DNA of 64,000 bases from Berkiella sp964496435 (GCA_964496435.1 CAZBZP010000018.1:1-64000), one strand, 5' to 3'; numbered from the stretch's first letter, positions 35,851 through 45,517 are shown. Notes: a model not told the origin generated them from the letters alone. Numbers and translations: made by a program.

Positions 35851-36663
35851 ATGATGGGTGCTCAAATATTGGCTTTTGCTAATCAAAAAGGTGGCGTGGG
35901 GAAAACCACGTGCTGCATTAATTTAGCCGCCTCCCTGGTATTGTCAAAAAAGCGGGTGTTGCTATGTGATCTCGATCCCCAGGGGAATGCTACGATGGGG
36001 AGCGGGGTAGACAAAAACGCCCTGGACGTGACCATGAATGACTTGTTGCAAGGTAAAGCAAGTATTCATGAGGTTATCATTGAAAACACACCTGCTGGAT
36101 ATGATGTCATTCCGGCAAATAGCGATCTAACGGCGGCTGAAGTCGTGTTGGTGAAAAAGCAAACCCAACCGATGTCCCTTGCCAATGCGCTTAATAAAGT
36201 TAAAGATAATTACGACTATATTTTCCTAGATTGTCCACCATCTTTAAACATGTTAACCCTCAATGCCTTGGTAGCCGCAAATGGTATCGTCATTGCTATG
36301 CAATGCGAATATTTTGCCTTAGAGGGCTTAACCGATTTAATGAACACGATGAAACAGATCCAAAACTCTGTTAATCCAAACCTCGAAGTGAAAGGGATTA
36401 TTCGCACCATGTTTGATGGGCGAAATCGATTGGCAGCAGAAGTTTCTTCACAGCTTGTTGCTCATTTTAAAAATAAAGTGTTTCAAACTGTTATTCCGCG
36501 CAATGTGCGCCTTGCCGAAGCGCCCAGCTATGGGTTGCCTGTTCAGCTGTATGATAAAGGCTCAAGAGGCTCCTCAGCTTATATGACCTTAGCGGCAGAA
36601 TTTTTACGCAAAGAAAAAAATGTAGTGAATAAAGCCAAGAAAGCCAGAGAAAAGGTTCTATAA
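35851..36663 (+). CDS. parA: Chromosome partitioning ATPase ParA (Soj)
   Basis: Deviant Walker ATPase that moves ParB-parS complexes. The 270 residues begin with FANQKGGVGKTTCCINLAAS (deviant Walker A), then LCDLDPQGNATMGSG and YDYIFLDCPPSLNMLTLNAL. It lacks the long N-terminal DNA-binding extension of plasmid type Ia ParA, so it is chromosomal. Two adjacent ATG codons (35851, 35854) follow AGGATAGGA. parB overlaps the stop by 1 bp. Three parS sites lie about 11-12 kb away across the origin. Confidence 0.97.
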   Translation: MMGAQILAFANQKGGVGKTTCCINLAASLVLSKKRVLLCDLDPQGNATMGSGVDKNALDVTMNDLLQGKASIHEVIIENTPAGYDVIPANSDLTAAEVVLVKKQTQPMSLANALNKVKDNYDYIFLDCPPSLNMLTLNALVAANGIVIAMQCEYFALEGLTDLMNTMKQIQNSVNPNLEVKGIIRTMFDGRNRLAAEVSSQLVAHFKNKVFQTVIPRNVRLAEAPSYGLPVQLYDKGSRGSSAYMTLAAEFLRKEKNVVNKAKKAREKVL

Positions 36664-37583
36664 TGACGATGAAAAAACGTGGTTTAGGCAAAGGATTAAA
36701 CGAATTATTATCTGCTAGTTTAGGTAACAGTATTTCTATCACCAAGGAAAAGCCGCAACCTATTCATCCCCCAAAAGATGGGCAAACCGTTGAAGGTCAG
36801 GATTTACGTTATCTGCCGGTTGAAAAATTGGTGGTAGGCCCTTTTCAGCCGCGCCAACATATTCGTCATGAAGGCTTAGAGCAATTAGCAGAATCCATCA
36901 AAGCACAGGGGTTGTTACAACCCATTGTTGTGCGCCCCAGAAACCAACATTATGAAATTATTGCTGGTGAAAGAAGATGGCGGGCTGCGCAATTAGCAGG
37001 GCTTGCGCAAGTTCCTTGTATTGTGCGCCAAGTGCCTGATGAAGCTGCGATGGCGATGGCATTAATTGAAAATATCCAACGCGAAAATTTAAATGCCATA
37101 GAAGAAGCCATGGCATTAAAACGTTTATCTGAAGAATTGCAGTTAACCCATTTACAAGTGGCAGAAGCAGTTGGTAAATCACGCACCAGCGTTACCAACT
37201 TGTTACGTTTGTTAACTTTAAACCCTGATGTTCAAGCGTTATTGGATGAAGACAAAATTGAAATGGGCCATGCCCGCGCTTTATTAGGCTTAAAAGGACA
37301 AGAGCAAAGCCAAATTGCACAAACTGTTGTTGAAAAGGGATTGTCTGTTCGTGAAACCGAACGCCTGGTAACCAAAATACAAGAAGGGCCAGAGGCACCT
37401 GTGGTTGAGCGTATCTCAAATACGCGCGTTATTGATCCTAACATTAGACGATTAGAAGATGACTTGGCTGATAAATTAGGCGCTAAAGTGGCTATCAGGC
37501 ATGGCAATCGCGGCAGAGGATTGGTTGTCATTCGTTATAATAATGTGGATGAGTTAGAAGGTATTTTGGACCACATTAAATAA
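36663..37583 (+). CDS. parB: Chromosome partitioning protein ParB (Spo0J)
   Basis: CTP-dependent clamp that loads at parS. It has 306 residues. The N-terminus (KRGLGKGLNELLS) is the ParA-interacting segment. The CTP-binding core has PRQHIRHEGLEQLAESIKAQ and IIAGERRWRAAQLAG. The helix-turn-helix follows (VAEAVGKSRTSVTNLLRLL), then a C-terminal dimer domain. It starts on TAATG overlapping parA. The window holds its likely targets at 23769, 24575 and 25199. Confidence 0.97.
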   Translation: MTMKKRGLGKGLNELLSASLGNSISITKEKPQPIHPPKDGQTVEGQDLRYLPVEKLVVGPFQPRQHIRHEGLEQLAESIKAQGLLQPIVVRPRNQHYEIIAGERRWRAAQLAGLAQVPCIVRQVPDEAAMAMALIENIQRENLNAIEEAMALKRLSEELQLTHLQVAEAVGKSRTSVTNLLRLLTLNPDVQALLDEDKIEMGHARALLGLKGQEQSQIAQTVVEKGLSVRETERLVTKIQEGPEAPVVERISNTRVIDPNIRRLEDDLADKLGAKVAIRHGNRGRGLVVIRYNNVDELEGILDHIK

Positions 37584-37609
37584 TTTACATTAAGTTTTAG
37601 ACTGAGAAG

Positions 37610-38497
37610 ATGATAAAAGTAGCTATTTTTCCTTTGGGTTTATTTGTAAAACCACAACCACAACGAAGTATCAATGCTTTTGCAAAACTGGGCATAAGCA
37701 AATTAGCCTTGCTTTGGAACTGGCTTCCTTTGCCTACTTATTTGCGTCGCTTTCAAAAAACCTATCTGCCCGATGTTTTTGATAGCTATCGAGAAGGCAA
37801 AATCACGACGGAACAATTTAGAAAAACAGCGGAATTTTTTGTTTCAAATTTAAGCCCGCAAGCTTTTGATGCCGCTTGGAACGCACAATGCCTGTTAAGT
37901 GATTATGCTAAAAAGGCTTTTGATGAAGCCGAGCTCCTGATTGAGCAGGGCGTTGAAGTCTATTTTTTCAGCGGCACCAACCCTTTACATGTTGCCAGCA
38001 TAGAAAAGCAGCATGGCAAGCCTATCCCCGGCATTCATTACTTTTCTTATGAGCATAAAAAATTAAACAATGATTTAACCAAAGACTTGCTTGCCCACAT
38101 TCAACAAAAACACAAAGGGATATTGCCGCAAGAAGTCGCCTTTTTATATTCCAAGCCCATTGAACCTTATCCAACATTGGGTTTTTGGGGGTGGTTGTGG
38201 GCACCTTTTCAACGTTGGTTTTATCAACGCGCCGTGCGCGATGTGGACAACTTGCAACACTTAACAAAAGACAAGGTCACGTTGGTAGAGCATTCAAATA
38301 CAGCGGCCCCCATGCTTTTAACGACCTTGGGGCTTAACCCAAAACCCGAGACAAAGAGCGTGCAAAGATCAAGATGCAAACCTATTTTGATAGCACGAGC
38401 ACCCAAGCAGACCACGCTAAAGCAACAAGCCCGTCAAGGGAGTTCAGTGCAAAACAGACAAGCGAGGGCTAAATCCAAGCCCCAAAATACAAAGTGA
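37610..38497 (+). CDS. HAD-like protein with degenerate active site, function unknown
   Basis: A 295-residue protein I cannot name. Its order of elements resembles the YihX-type HAD fold. It has an N-terminal strand VAIFPLGLFV where a HAD enzyme would have the catalytic DxD, a cap-like stretch YREGKITTEQFRKTAEFF, and AFDAAWNAQCLLSDYA. Then comes VYFFSGTNPLHVASIE, matching the family motif II SNTNxxH. The nucleophile aspartates are replaced by Pro-Leu-Gly, so phosphatase activity is unlikely. The last 50 residues are basic and rich in Lys, Arg and Gln, with no predicted structure. It lies 26 bp after parB and before the ATP synthase promoter. Confidence 0.7.
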   Translation: MIKVAIFPLGLFVKPQPQRSINAFAKLGISKLALLWNWLPLPTYLRRFQKTYLPDVFDSYREGKITTEQFRKTAEFFVSNLSPQAFDAAWNAQCLLSDYAKKAFDEAELLIEQGVEVYFFSGTNPLHVASIEKQHGKPIPGIHYFSYEHKKLNNDLTKDLLAHIQQKHKGILPQEVAFLYSKPIEPYPTLGFWGWLWAPFQRWFYQRAVRDVDNLQHLTKDKVTLVEHSNTAAPMLLTTLGLNPKPETKSVQRSRCKPILIARAPKQTTLKQQARQGSSVQNRQARAKSKPQNTK

Positions 38498-38535
38498 GTT
38501 TTTTAGCTAAAGTAAGAAGCTTCTCTATGTCGAGA

Positions 38536-38564
38536 TTGATTAAAATTTGCGCTACCAGTATACT
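38536..38564 (+). promoter_or_regulatory. ATP synthase operon sigma-70 promoter
   Basis: TTGATT (38536-38541), a 17-bp spacer and TATACT (38559-38564) lie 40 bp ahead of the atpI ATG at 38604. The promoter falls inside an apparent upstream TTG-started extension of atpI, which argues against that extension. Confidence 0.75.
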
Positions 38565-38603
38565 TTGCGCGCTAATCAAGCCGTCTTCCATGAGTACTTT
38601 GTA

Positions 38604-39011
38604 ATGAAAAGCTTCGGCCGATTGCAAAACGAGGCATTTTTGGCCGTGGTGTTGCAATTTCCCTTTGTCATTGTCCTTTCTCCATTGATTGGCATGCTGT
38701 ATGGGGTGCTTGAGGCAAGCTCGTACATCGTGGGTGGCTTGATATGTGTGCTGCCAAACTTATATTTGTACCGACGTGTGTTTTCACACCAAGGGGCGCG
38801 CGCAGCGAAAAAGATTTTTAAGTCCCTGTATTGGGGCGAGGCTGTAAAAGTACTGCTGACAGCAGCAGGATTTTTTATGGCCATAGTGAGCGGGTGGGTT
38901 TTGCCAATGTGGTTGTTTTTGGGCTACATAACGGCTCAAGTGAGTTTTGCTATCACACCCATCATTATTGGCGTAATGAAGTTTAAAAATAATCAGAAAA
39001 TGAGAACGTAA
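38604..39011 (+). CDS. atpI: ATP synthase protein I
   Basis: Small membrane protein that assists assembly of the c-ring. It has 135 residues from ATG 38604 and four hydrophobic segments. GGLICVLPNLYLYRRVF and the WGEAVKVLLTAAGFF segment match the gammaproteobacterial AtpI pattern. An in-frame TTG at 38547 would place the start before the promoter -10 and is rejected. It overlaps atpB by 1 bp (TAATG). Confidence 0.88.
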   Translation: MKSFGRLQNEAFLAVVLQFPFVIVLSPLIGMLYGVLEASSYIVGGLICVLPNLYLYRRVFSHQGARAAKKIFKSLYWGEAVKVLLTAAGFFMAIVSGWVLPMWLFLGYITAQVSFAITPIIIGVMKFKNNQKMRT

Positions 39012-39787
39012 TGAGCGTTGGAACAGATAGAGAGCTGACCTCAGCAGATTATATTACGCACCATCTTACCAATTTAACTTGGGGAGAGGGTTTTTATTCT
39101 TTTCATCTTGATACCCTAATCATCTCTTGGCTCTTAGGGTTTCTATTCCTTGGCGTTTTTATCAAAGTGGCCAATCGCGTCACTTCTGGTGTGCCTGGGC
39201 CCATACAGAATTTTGTTGAGGTCTTAGTCGACTTCGTTAATCAACAAGTCAAAGATATTTATCATGGTAAAAGCGATTGGATCCCGCCCTTGGCATTATC
39301 CATCTTTACCTGGGTGTTCTTAATGAACCTGATGGATTTATTGCCCGTTGATTTGTTGCCTTATGCCTTCTCTTTTGTGGGCGTTCATAATCTTAAAGTT
39401 GTACCAACCACTGATCCCAATTTAACGCTGGCCATGTCGTTAAGCGTCTTTTTGATGACAATTTATTACAACTTTAAAAATAAAGGCCTTTTTGGCTTCC
39501 CTAAAGAAATTTTAACAGCACCCTTTGGTCCTTGGTTTTTCCCCTTCAACATGATGTTACGCATCGTTGATGAAAGCGCTAAACCCATTTCCCTTGGGTT
39601 GCGACTATTCGGCAACATGTATGCTGGTGAGTTAATTTTTATTCTGATTGCGTTATTACCTTGGTGGACACAATGGCCATTAGGGTTGGTATGGGCACTT
39701 TTCCATATCATCATTATCACTTTGCAGGCGTTCATTTTTATGATGTTAACGCTGATATATGTGAGCCAGGCGCACGAATCGCATTAA
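39011..39787 (+). CDS. atpB: ATP synthase Fo subunit a
   Basis: Proton-channel subunit. It has 258 residues and about five to six membrane helices. The essential arginine lies in GLRLFGNMYAGELIF, and a conserved NLMDLLPVDLLP stretch is present. It ends 47 bp before atpE. Complete and unremarkable. Confidence 0.97.
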   Translation: MSVGTDRELTSADYITHHLTNLTWGEGFYSFHLDTLIISWLLGFLFLGVFIKVANRVTSGVPGPIQNFVEVLVDFVNQQVKDIYHGKSDWIPPLALSIFTWVFLMNLMDLLPVDLLPYAFSFVGVHNLKVVPTTDPNLTLAMSLSVFLMTIYYNFKNKGLFGFPKEILTAPFGPWFFPFNMMLRIVDESAKPISLGLRLFGNMYAGELIFILIALLPWWTQWPLGLVWALFHIIIITLQAFIFMMLTLIYVSQAHESH

Positions 39788-39834
39788 TGATTTTGAGTTT
39801 AGATTTAGATAAATAGTGATTGTTAGGAGAAGAA

Positions 39835-40122
39835 ATGGAAACCGCACAAATAGTTTCACAGTTACAAGGTATTACCGCAATTGCTGTAGCAATTTTGATC
39901 GGTATGGGCGCATTAGGAACCGCGATTGGTTTCGGTTTGCTGGGCGGTAAATTCTTAGAAGGTGCTGCGCGTCAACCAGAAGTAACCCCTATGTTACAGG
40001 TTAAAATGTTTATCGTGGCAGGTTTGCTCGACGCGGTATCAATGATTGGTGTGGGTATTGCGCTTTACTTTACCTTTGCTTCCCCATTCTTAGCTGAGGT
40101 TATGAAGCATCTTTCACACTAA
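39835..40122 (+). CDS. atpE: ATP synthase Fo subunit c
   Basis: Rotor-ring subunit, 95 residues, two membrane helices. The first carries the glycine-rich GALGTAIGFGLLGGKFLEG. The loop is AARQPEV. The second holds the proton-carrying aspartate in GLLDAVSMIGVGIALYF. The residues around it lack the Na+ site pattern, so the enzyme is probably proton-driven. I chose ATG 39835 (METAQIV) after AGGAGA; an earlier TTG at 39820 would add five residues. Confidence 0.96.
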   Translation: METAQIVSQLQGITAIAVAILIGMGALGTAIGFGLLGGKFLEGAARQPEVTPMLQVKMFIVAGLLDAVSMIGVGIALYFTFASPFLAEVMKHLSH

Positions 40123-40145
40123 TGTGAAGCTAAGGAAATATTGCC

Positions 40146-40616
40146 GTGAATATTAACCTCACTCTATTAGGACAAATGATTACATTTGTCCTGTTTGTGT
40201 GGATAACCAAGCGCTATGTTTGGCCACCCGTTATTAAAGCTCTTAAAGACAGGCAAGCACGTATTGCCGACGGTCTTGCGGCTGCAGAAAAAGGTCATTT
40301 AGAGCTTGGCAGAGCCCAAGAACAAATTGCGCAGATGTTAAAAGAGACGCAAGAAGAAGCCTCCGAAATCATTTTGGAAGCACGTAAGCAAGCAGACACT
40401 ATCGTCGATGCTGCGCGCGGGCAAGCACATGAAGCGGCACAACGCATCATTGCCCAATCTCATGCTGAAGTTGAACAAATGGTTGCACATGCCAAAGAAG
40501 AGCTGCGCAAACAGGTTGCTGGCATTGCATTGATTGGCGCCCAAAAGATTTTAGAGCATAGCGTTGATCTCAATGCGCATCAGAAAATGCTAGAAAAACT
40601 AGCGCAGGAAATTTAG
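40146..40616 (+). CDS. atpF: ATP synthase Fo subunit b
   Basis: Peripheral stalk subunit. Its 156 residues (same as E. coli) comprise one N-terminal membrane helix (LLGQMITFVLFVWITKRYV) and a long charged coiled coil. It starts with GTG 40146, preceded by AAGGAAA at 8 bp. It lies 23 bp after atpE and 8 bp before atpH. Confidence 0.96.
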   Translation: MNINLTLLGQMITFVLFVWITKRYVWPPVIKALKDRQARIADGLAAAEKGHLELGRAQEQIAQMLKETQEEASEIILEARKQADTIVDAARGQAHEAAQRIIAQSHAEVEQMVAHAKEELRKQVAGIALIGAQKILEHSVDLNAHQKMLEKLAQEI

Positions 40617-40624
40617 GGGAAGGC

Positions 40625-41170
40625 ATGTCGAAAAATCGCACGTTTGCAAGACCTTATGCGAAAGCTGCGTTTGAATTAGCGCAGAGCGAAAAGAATTTCG
40701 CTAAGTGGTCGCAAATGTTAGAGGAAGCTTCCTTGATTGCAAGTGATAAACAAGCGGGTGCTTTAGCAAAAGATCCCTTGTTTAGCACCCAGCAGTTGAT
40801 TGAGCTTTATTTATCCATCGGAAAAGATGACTTTTCTAGCGAGATGCAAAATTTTATTGCGCTCCTGGGTAAATTTAAGCGCCTACATTTATTGCCTGAA
40901 ATTGCATCTTTGTATGAAGAAATGCGAGCAAAGGCAGAGCGCGTTGTTGGCGTTACCTTGATTTCGGCACAACCTTTAACTAATCAAGATGAAGAACGAT
41001 TTGTTAGCGCACTAAAAAATCGTATGAATTGTAATATTGATCTTCAGTGCCAAGTAGATAAATCCATCATAGGTGGGGCAATCATTCAGGCGCAAGATTT
41101 AGTTATAGATGGCTCCATTCGTGGCAGACTCGCTAAACTTTGCGATGCTGTTGGTATTTCACAAGAATAG
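40625..41170 (+). CDS. atpH: ATP synthase F1 subunit delta
   Basis: Links the b stalk to the top of F1. Its 181 residues begin FARPYAKAAFELAQ, the family hallmark. The C-terminal IGGAIIQAQDLVIDGSIRGRL matches the conserved end. It lies in the standard position between atpF and atpA. Confidence 0.96.
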   Translation: MSKNRTFARPYAKAAFELAQSEKNFAKWSQMLEEASLIASDKQAGALAKDPLFSTQQLIELYLSIGKDDFSSEMQNFIALLGKFKRLHLLPEIASLYEEMRAKAERVVGVTLISAQPLTNQDEERFVSALKNRMNCNIDLQCQVDKSIIGGAIIQAQDLVIDGSIRGRLAKLCDAVGISQE

Positions 41171-41181
41171 GCTAAGAACAT

Positions 41182-42744
41182 ATGCGACTTAATCCATCAG
41201 AAATTAGCGAACTTATAAAACAACGAATTGAAAAAACCGATGTTGATGCAAAAGCACGCACAGTAGGTACTATCATCAGTGTTGGTGACGGTATCGTACG
41301 TATTTTCGGTTTAAATGACGTCATGCAAGGGGAAATGATCAAATTCCCTGGCGATGTTTATGGTATGGCCTTGAACTTAGAAAGAGACTCCGTTGGTGCG
41401 GTGGTTTTAGGTGATAGTGATCACTTAGCTGAAGGTCAAACCGTTGAATGTACAGGACGCATTTTAGAAGTACCTGTTGGTGAAGAACTCTTGGGTCGTG
41501 TTGTTGACTCTTTAGGCCGTCCTATTGATGGCAAGGGCGAAATCCACACCAAAGAAACCTCACCAGTTGAAAAAGTCGCGCCCGGCGTTATTACCCGTCA
41601 ATCTGTTAGCCAGCCTATTCAAACAGGTTTAAAAGCAATTGATGCCATGGTGCCAGTAGGTCGTGGGCAGCGTGAGTTAATTATCGGTGATAGACAAACT
41701 GGTAAGACAGCTATTGCGATTGATGCCATCATCAATCAAAAAGGCACCGGCGTTAAATGTATTTATGTAGCGATTGGCCAAAAAGCATCTTCTGTTGCTA
41801 ACGTTGTTAGAAAATTAGAAGAGTTTGGTGCAATGGCTCACACTATCGTGGTTGCAGCAACAGCTGCAGAAGCCGCAGCGCTGCAATATATCGCGCCTTA
41901 TTCAGGTTGCGCGATGGGTGAATACTTCCGTGATCGCGGTCAAGATGCCCTTATCATTTATGATGATTTAACAAAACAAGCTTGGGCTTATCGTCAGGTA
42001 TCCTTGTTGCTTCGTCGTCCACCAGGTCGTGAAGCTTATCCTGGTGACGTATTCTACTTACACTCAAGATTGTTAGAGCGTGCTGCGCGCGTTAATGCTG
42101 AATATGTTGAAAAATTCACTAATGGTGCGGTAAAAGGTAAAACGGGTTCATTAACAGCATTGCCTATTATTGAAACCCAAGCAGGTGACGTTTCTGCTTT
42201 CGTTCCTACCAACGTAATTTCGATTACCGATGGTCAGATCTTCCTTGAAACAGACTTGTTCAATTCCGGTATTCGTCCCGCGATTAACGCAGGTCTTTCC
42301 GTATCACGTGTAGGTGGTGCGGCACAAACCAAAATTATTAAAAAGCTCGGTGGTGGCGTGCGTTTAGCGCTTGCTCAGTATCGCGAATTAGCCGCTTTTG
42401 CGCAGTTTGCTTCTGATTTAGATGAAGCAACCCGTAAACAGCTAGAGCGTGGTCAGCGTGTTGTTGAATCTATGAAGCAAAAACAATACTCGCCTCTTTC
42501 CGTTGCTGAAATGGCCGTGGTTCTTTTTGCCGCTGATAAAGGCTACTTAGATGACGTGGCTTTAAATATGGTTGTTACTTTTGAGCAATCGTTACTGTCT
42601 TATATGAATTCACATAGCGCTGATCTCATGAAAGAAATCAACGAAAAAGGTGATTACAACGACAGCATCGAATCGCGCCTTAAAGCTGGTGTGGAAGCCT
42701 TTAAAAACTCACCTGCCTGGAAGGTGTCAGTGACAAGTAATTAA
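41182..42744 (+). CDS. atpA: ATP synthase F1 subunit alpha
   Basis: Non-catalytic nucleotide-binding subunit. It has 520 residues (E. coli 513). Walker A is GDRQTGKTAIAID near residue 170. LIIYDDLTKQAWAYRQVSLL and the arginine-finger region ISVGLSVSRVGGAAQ-type stretch (AGLSVSRVGGAAQTK) are intact. It lies 11 bp after atpH. Confidence 0.98.
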   Translation: MRLNPSEISELIKQRIEKTDVDAKARTVGTIISVGDGIVRIFGLNDVMQGEMIKFPGDVYGMALNLERDSVGAVVLGDSDHLAEGQTVECTGRILEVPVGEELLGRVVDSLGRPIDGKGEIHTKETSPVEKVAPGVITRQSVSQPIQTGLKAIDAMVPVGRGQRELIIGDRQTGKTAIAIDAIINQKGTGVKCIYVAIGQKASSVANVVRKLEEFGAMAHTIVVAATAAEAAALQYIAPYSGCAMGEYFRDRGQDALIIYDDLTKQAWAYRQVSLLLRRPPGREAYPGDVFYLHSRLLERAARVNAEYVEKFTNGAVKGKTGSLTALPIIETQAGDVSAFVPTNVISITDGQIFLETDLFNSGIRPAINAGLSVSRVGGAAQTKIIKKLGGGVRLALAQYRELAAFAQFASDLDEATRKQLERGQRVVESMKQKQYSPLSVAEMAVVLFAADKGYLDDVALNMVVTFEQSLLSYMNSHSADLMKEINEKGDYNDSIESRLKAGVEAFKNSPAWKVSVTSN

Positions 42745-42753
42745 GGTAAAAAT

Positions 42754-43623
42754 ATGTCAGGTGCTAAAGAGATCCGCTCTAAAATAAAAAGTATTAAGAG
42801 CACGCAAAAAATCACCAAAGCGATGCAGATGGTGGCCGCCAGTAAGATGAGAAAGGCGCAAAACCGGATGTTGGCATCGCGTCCTTATGCCTTGCGCATA
42901 CGCGATGTGATTAAGCATTTATCTGAAGGAAATCGAGAATATCGACATCCTTATATGATTGCCAGAGAGCCAAAACGCGTCGGGGTTATCGTTATTGCGA
43001 CAGATAGAGGCTTATGTGGCGGATTAAACTTTAATACCTTTAGACAGTTAATCAATCAATTAGAAGGTTGGCAAAAAGAAGGTAAAGAGGCTTCACTTTG
43101 TGCAATTGGCACAAAAGCCGAAGCGTTTATCAAACGATTAGGTGTTCCTTTGTTAGCATCGGCACATCGTTTGGGTGACACGCCTGCAATTGCTGATGTG
43201 ATTGGACCTGTTAGTGTGATGTTAGAAGCATATAATCAAGAACGTTTAGATGCGCTTTACATCAGCTATAACCGTTTTATCAATACAATGAGCCAGCAAC
43301 CCGTTCTTGAAAAGCTGCTTCCCATCACTTCAATAGACAGTGAGCCAACAGAAGAAAGCACAAAACGGGGTGAATATATTTACGAACCAGATGCAAAAGA
43401 ACTGTTAGATTTATTGTTAACACGATATATCGAATCACAAGTGTATCATGGTGTCGTTGAGAATTTTGCCTGCGAGCAAGCTGCGCGCATGTTAGCGATG
43501 CAAAATGCGACCGATAATGCCGGTGAGTTAATTAATAGTTTGCAGTTGGCTTATAACAAAGCAAGACAAGCCTCCATTACGCGCGAACTAGCTGAAATTG
43601 TGGGAGGAGCTGCCGCAGTGTAG
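42754..43623 (+). CDS. atpG: ATP synthase F1 subunit gamma
   Basis: Central rotor shaft. Its 289 residues begin with KEIRSKIKSIKSTQKITKAM and MVAASKMRKAQ, and contain DRGLCGGLNFN. The C-terminal coiled-coil half is QAARMLAMQNATDNAGELI. It is complete, between atpA and atpD. Confidence 0.98.
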   Translation: MSGAKEIRSKIKSIKSTQKITKAMQMVAASKMRKAQNRMLASRPYALRIRDVIKHLSEGNREYRHPYMIAREPKRVGVIVIATDRGLCGGLNFNTFRQLINQLEGWQKEGKEASLCAIGTKAEAFIKRLGVPLLASAHRLGDTPAIADVIGPVSVMLEAYNQERLDALYISYNRFINTMSQQPVLEKLLPITSIDSEPTEESTKRGEYIYEPDAKELLDLLLTRYIESQVYHGVVENFACEQAARMLAMQNATDNAGELINSLQLAYNKARQASITRELAEIVGGAAAV

Positions 43624-43654
43624 CTTCTTTTTTTCGACATAAGGGTAACAAAGT

Positions 43655-45067
43655 ATGAGTACAGCCAGTGTAGCTGAAAATAAACAAGCATCCGGTAAAG
43701 TCGTTGAAATTATCGGCGCGGTAGTAGACGTTGAATTTCCACGTGGCGCAGTGCCAAAAGTATATGATGCGTTGCATGTCGAAGGGGGCAAAATTACCCT
43801 TGAAGTGCAACAGCAATTAGGTGACGGTATCGTTCGTACTATCGCTATGGGCAGCACCGAAGGTTTACGCCGTGGTTTAATTGCCGTCAACACCGGCGAG
43901 CCAATCAGCGTACCTGTTGGCCATGAAACCTTAGGCCGTATTATGGACGTCTTAGGCGCGCCTATCGATGAGAAAGGCCCTATTGGCGAAAAGCAAAGAT
44001 TACCTATTCACCGTCTTGCGCCTTCTTATAAAGAACAGGCTGCCAGCCAAGAATTGCTTGAAACCGGTATTAAAGTAATCGACTTGATTTGCCCCTTTGC
44101 TAAAGGTGGTAAGGTCGGTCTCTTCGGTGGTGCGGGTGTAGGTAAAACCGTAAACATGATGGAACTTATCCGTAACATTGCTATTGAGCATAGCGGTTAC
44201 TCTGTATTTGCAGGGGTAGGTGAGCGTACTCGTGAAGGTAACGACTTCTACCACGAAATGAAAGAATCTAACGTATTGGATAAAGTATCCCTTGTTTATG
44301 GTCAGATGAACGAGCCACCAGGAAACCGTTTGCGTGTAGCGCTCACCGGCTTAACAGTTGCTGAAAGCTTCCGTGATGAAGGCCGTGACGTCTTGTTCTT
44401 CGTAGATAATATTTATCGTTATACCTTGGCCGGTACCGAAGTATCAGCGCTCTTAGGACGTATGCCTTCCGCGGTAGGGTATCAGCCTACCTTGGCAGAA
44501 GAAATGGGCCGTTTACAAGAACGTATTACGTCTACTAAGACAGGCTCTATTACTTCTATTCAGGCCGTTTACGTACCAGCGGACGATTTAACCGATCCAT
44601 CACCTGCGACCACCTTCTCTCACTTAGATGCGACCGTTGTATTGTCACGACAAGTAGCTGAGCTTGGTATTTACCCTGCGGTGGATCCTTTAGATTCAAC
44701 CAGCCGACAATTAGATCCTTTAGTGGTTGGACAAGAGCATTATGATGTTGCTCGTCAAGTACAAGGGACATTGCAGCGTTACAAAGAATTGAAAGATATT
44801 ATTGCCATCTTAGGTATGGATGAGCTTTCAGAAGAAGATAAATTGATTGTTGCCAGAGCCAGAAAAATTGCAAGGTTCTTGTCACAGCCATTCTTCGTTG
44901 CTGAAGTATTCACAGGCTCACCAGGTAAATACGTTTCCCTAAAAGAAACAATCAAAGGCTTCAAAGGTATCATTGAAGGCAAATATGACGACTTGCCAGA
45001 ACAAGCGTTCTATATGGTTGGTACGATTGAAGAAGCTGTGGAAAAAGCGAAGGCTTTACAAGGTTAA
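43655..45067 (+). CDS. atpD: ATP synthase F1 subunit beta
   Basis: Catalytic subunit. It has 470 residues (E. coli 460). Walker A is GGAGVGKTVNMMELI near residue 157, the catalytic-glutamate region is GVGERTREGNDFY, and Walker B is VLFFVDNIYRY. AAGGG precedes the ATG by 8 bp. No deviation is seen. Confidence 0.98.
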   Translation: MSTASVAENKQASGKVVEIIGAVVDVEFPRGAVPKVYDALHVEGGKITLEVQQQLGDGIVRTIAMGSTEGLRRGLIAVNTGEPISVPVGHETLGRIMDVLGAPIDEKGPIGEKQRLPIHRLAPSYKEQAASQELLETGIKVIDLICPFAKGGKVGLFGGAGVGKTVNMMELIRNIAIEHSGYSVFAGVGERTREGNDFYHEMKESNVLDKVSLVYGQMNEPPGNRLRVALTGLTVAESFRDEGRDVLFFVDNIYRYTLAGTEVSALLGRMPSAVGYQPTLAEEMGRLQERITSTKTGSITSIQAVYVPADDLTDPSPATTFSHLDATVVLSRQVAELGIYPAVDPLDSTSRQLDPLVVGQEHYDVARQVQGTLQRYKELKDIIAILGMDELSEEDKLIVARARKIARFLSQPFFVAEVFTGSPGKYVSLKETIKGFKGIIEGKYDDLPEQAFYMVGTIEEAVEKAKALQG

Positions 45068-45079
45068 AAGAGAGAAAGC

Positions 45080-45517
45080 ATGAGTTCGCAAACAACTTTG
45101 CTACAGTTAAATGTGGTTAGCGCTGAAGCTGAAATTTTCAGTGGTAAAGCGCGTCGCGTTTTTGCTACGGGACTTTTGGGTGAACTAGAAGTCACACCAG
45201 GACACGCACCGCTTTTGACAGGATTATTGCCTGGCCCCGTGCGATTTAAAGACGCAGATGATAAAGAAGATGTCATCTACGTTACAGGTGGCATTTTAGA
45301 AGTGCAGCCCCTTATGGTTACCATATTGGCGGATACGGTTGTCAGAGCACGTGATCTAAATGAAGCTGAAGCGCTCAAGGCCAAACAGCAGGCTGAGCGT
45401 TTATTGCGCGATCATAAAGCCGATACTGACTTTGCCAAAGCGCGAGCTGAATTGGCAAGAGCCGCAGGCTTGTTGCGAGCCATTAAAGAAGCCAAGAGAA
45501 AAGGCAAAGTGAAATAA
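45080..45517 (+). CDS. atpC: ATP synthase F1 subunit epsilon
   Basis: Regulatory shaft subunit. Its 145 residues form an N-terminal beta sandwich (LQLNVVSAEAEIFSGKARRV, GELEVTPGHAPLLTGLLPG) and a C-terminal helical pair that can inhibit hydrolysis. It is the last gene of the operon, followed after 35 bp by an intrinsic terminator. Confidence 0.97.
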   Translation: MSSQTTLLQLNVVSAEAEIFSGKARRVFATGLLGELEVTPGHAPLLTGLLPGPVRFKDADDKEDVIYVTGGILEVQPLMVTILADTVVRARDLNEAEALKAKQQAERLLRDHKADTDFAKARAELARAAGLLRAIKEAKRKGKVK

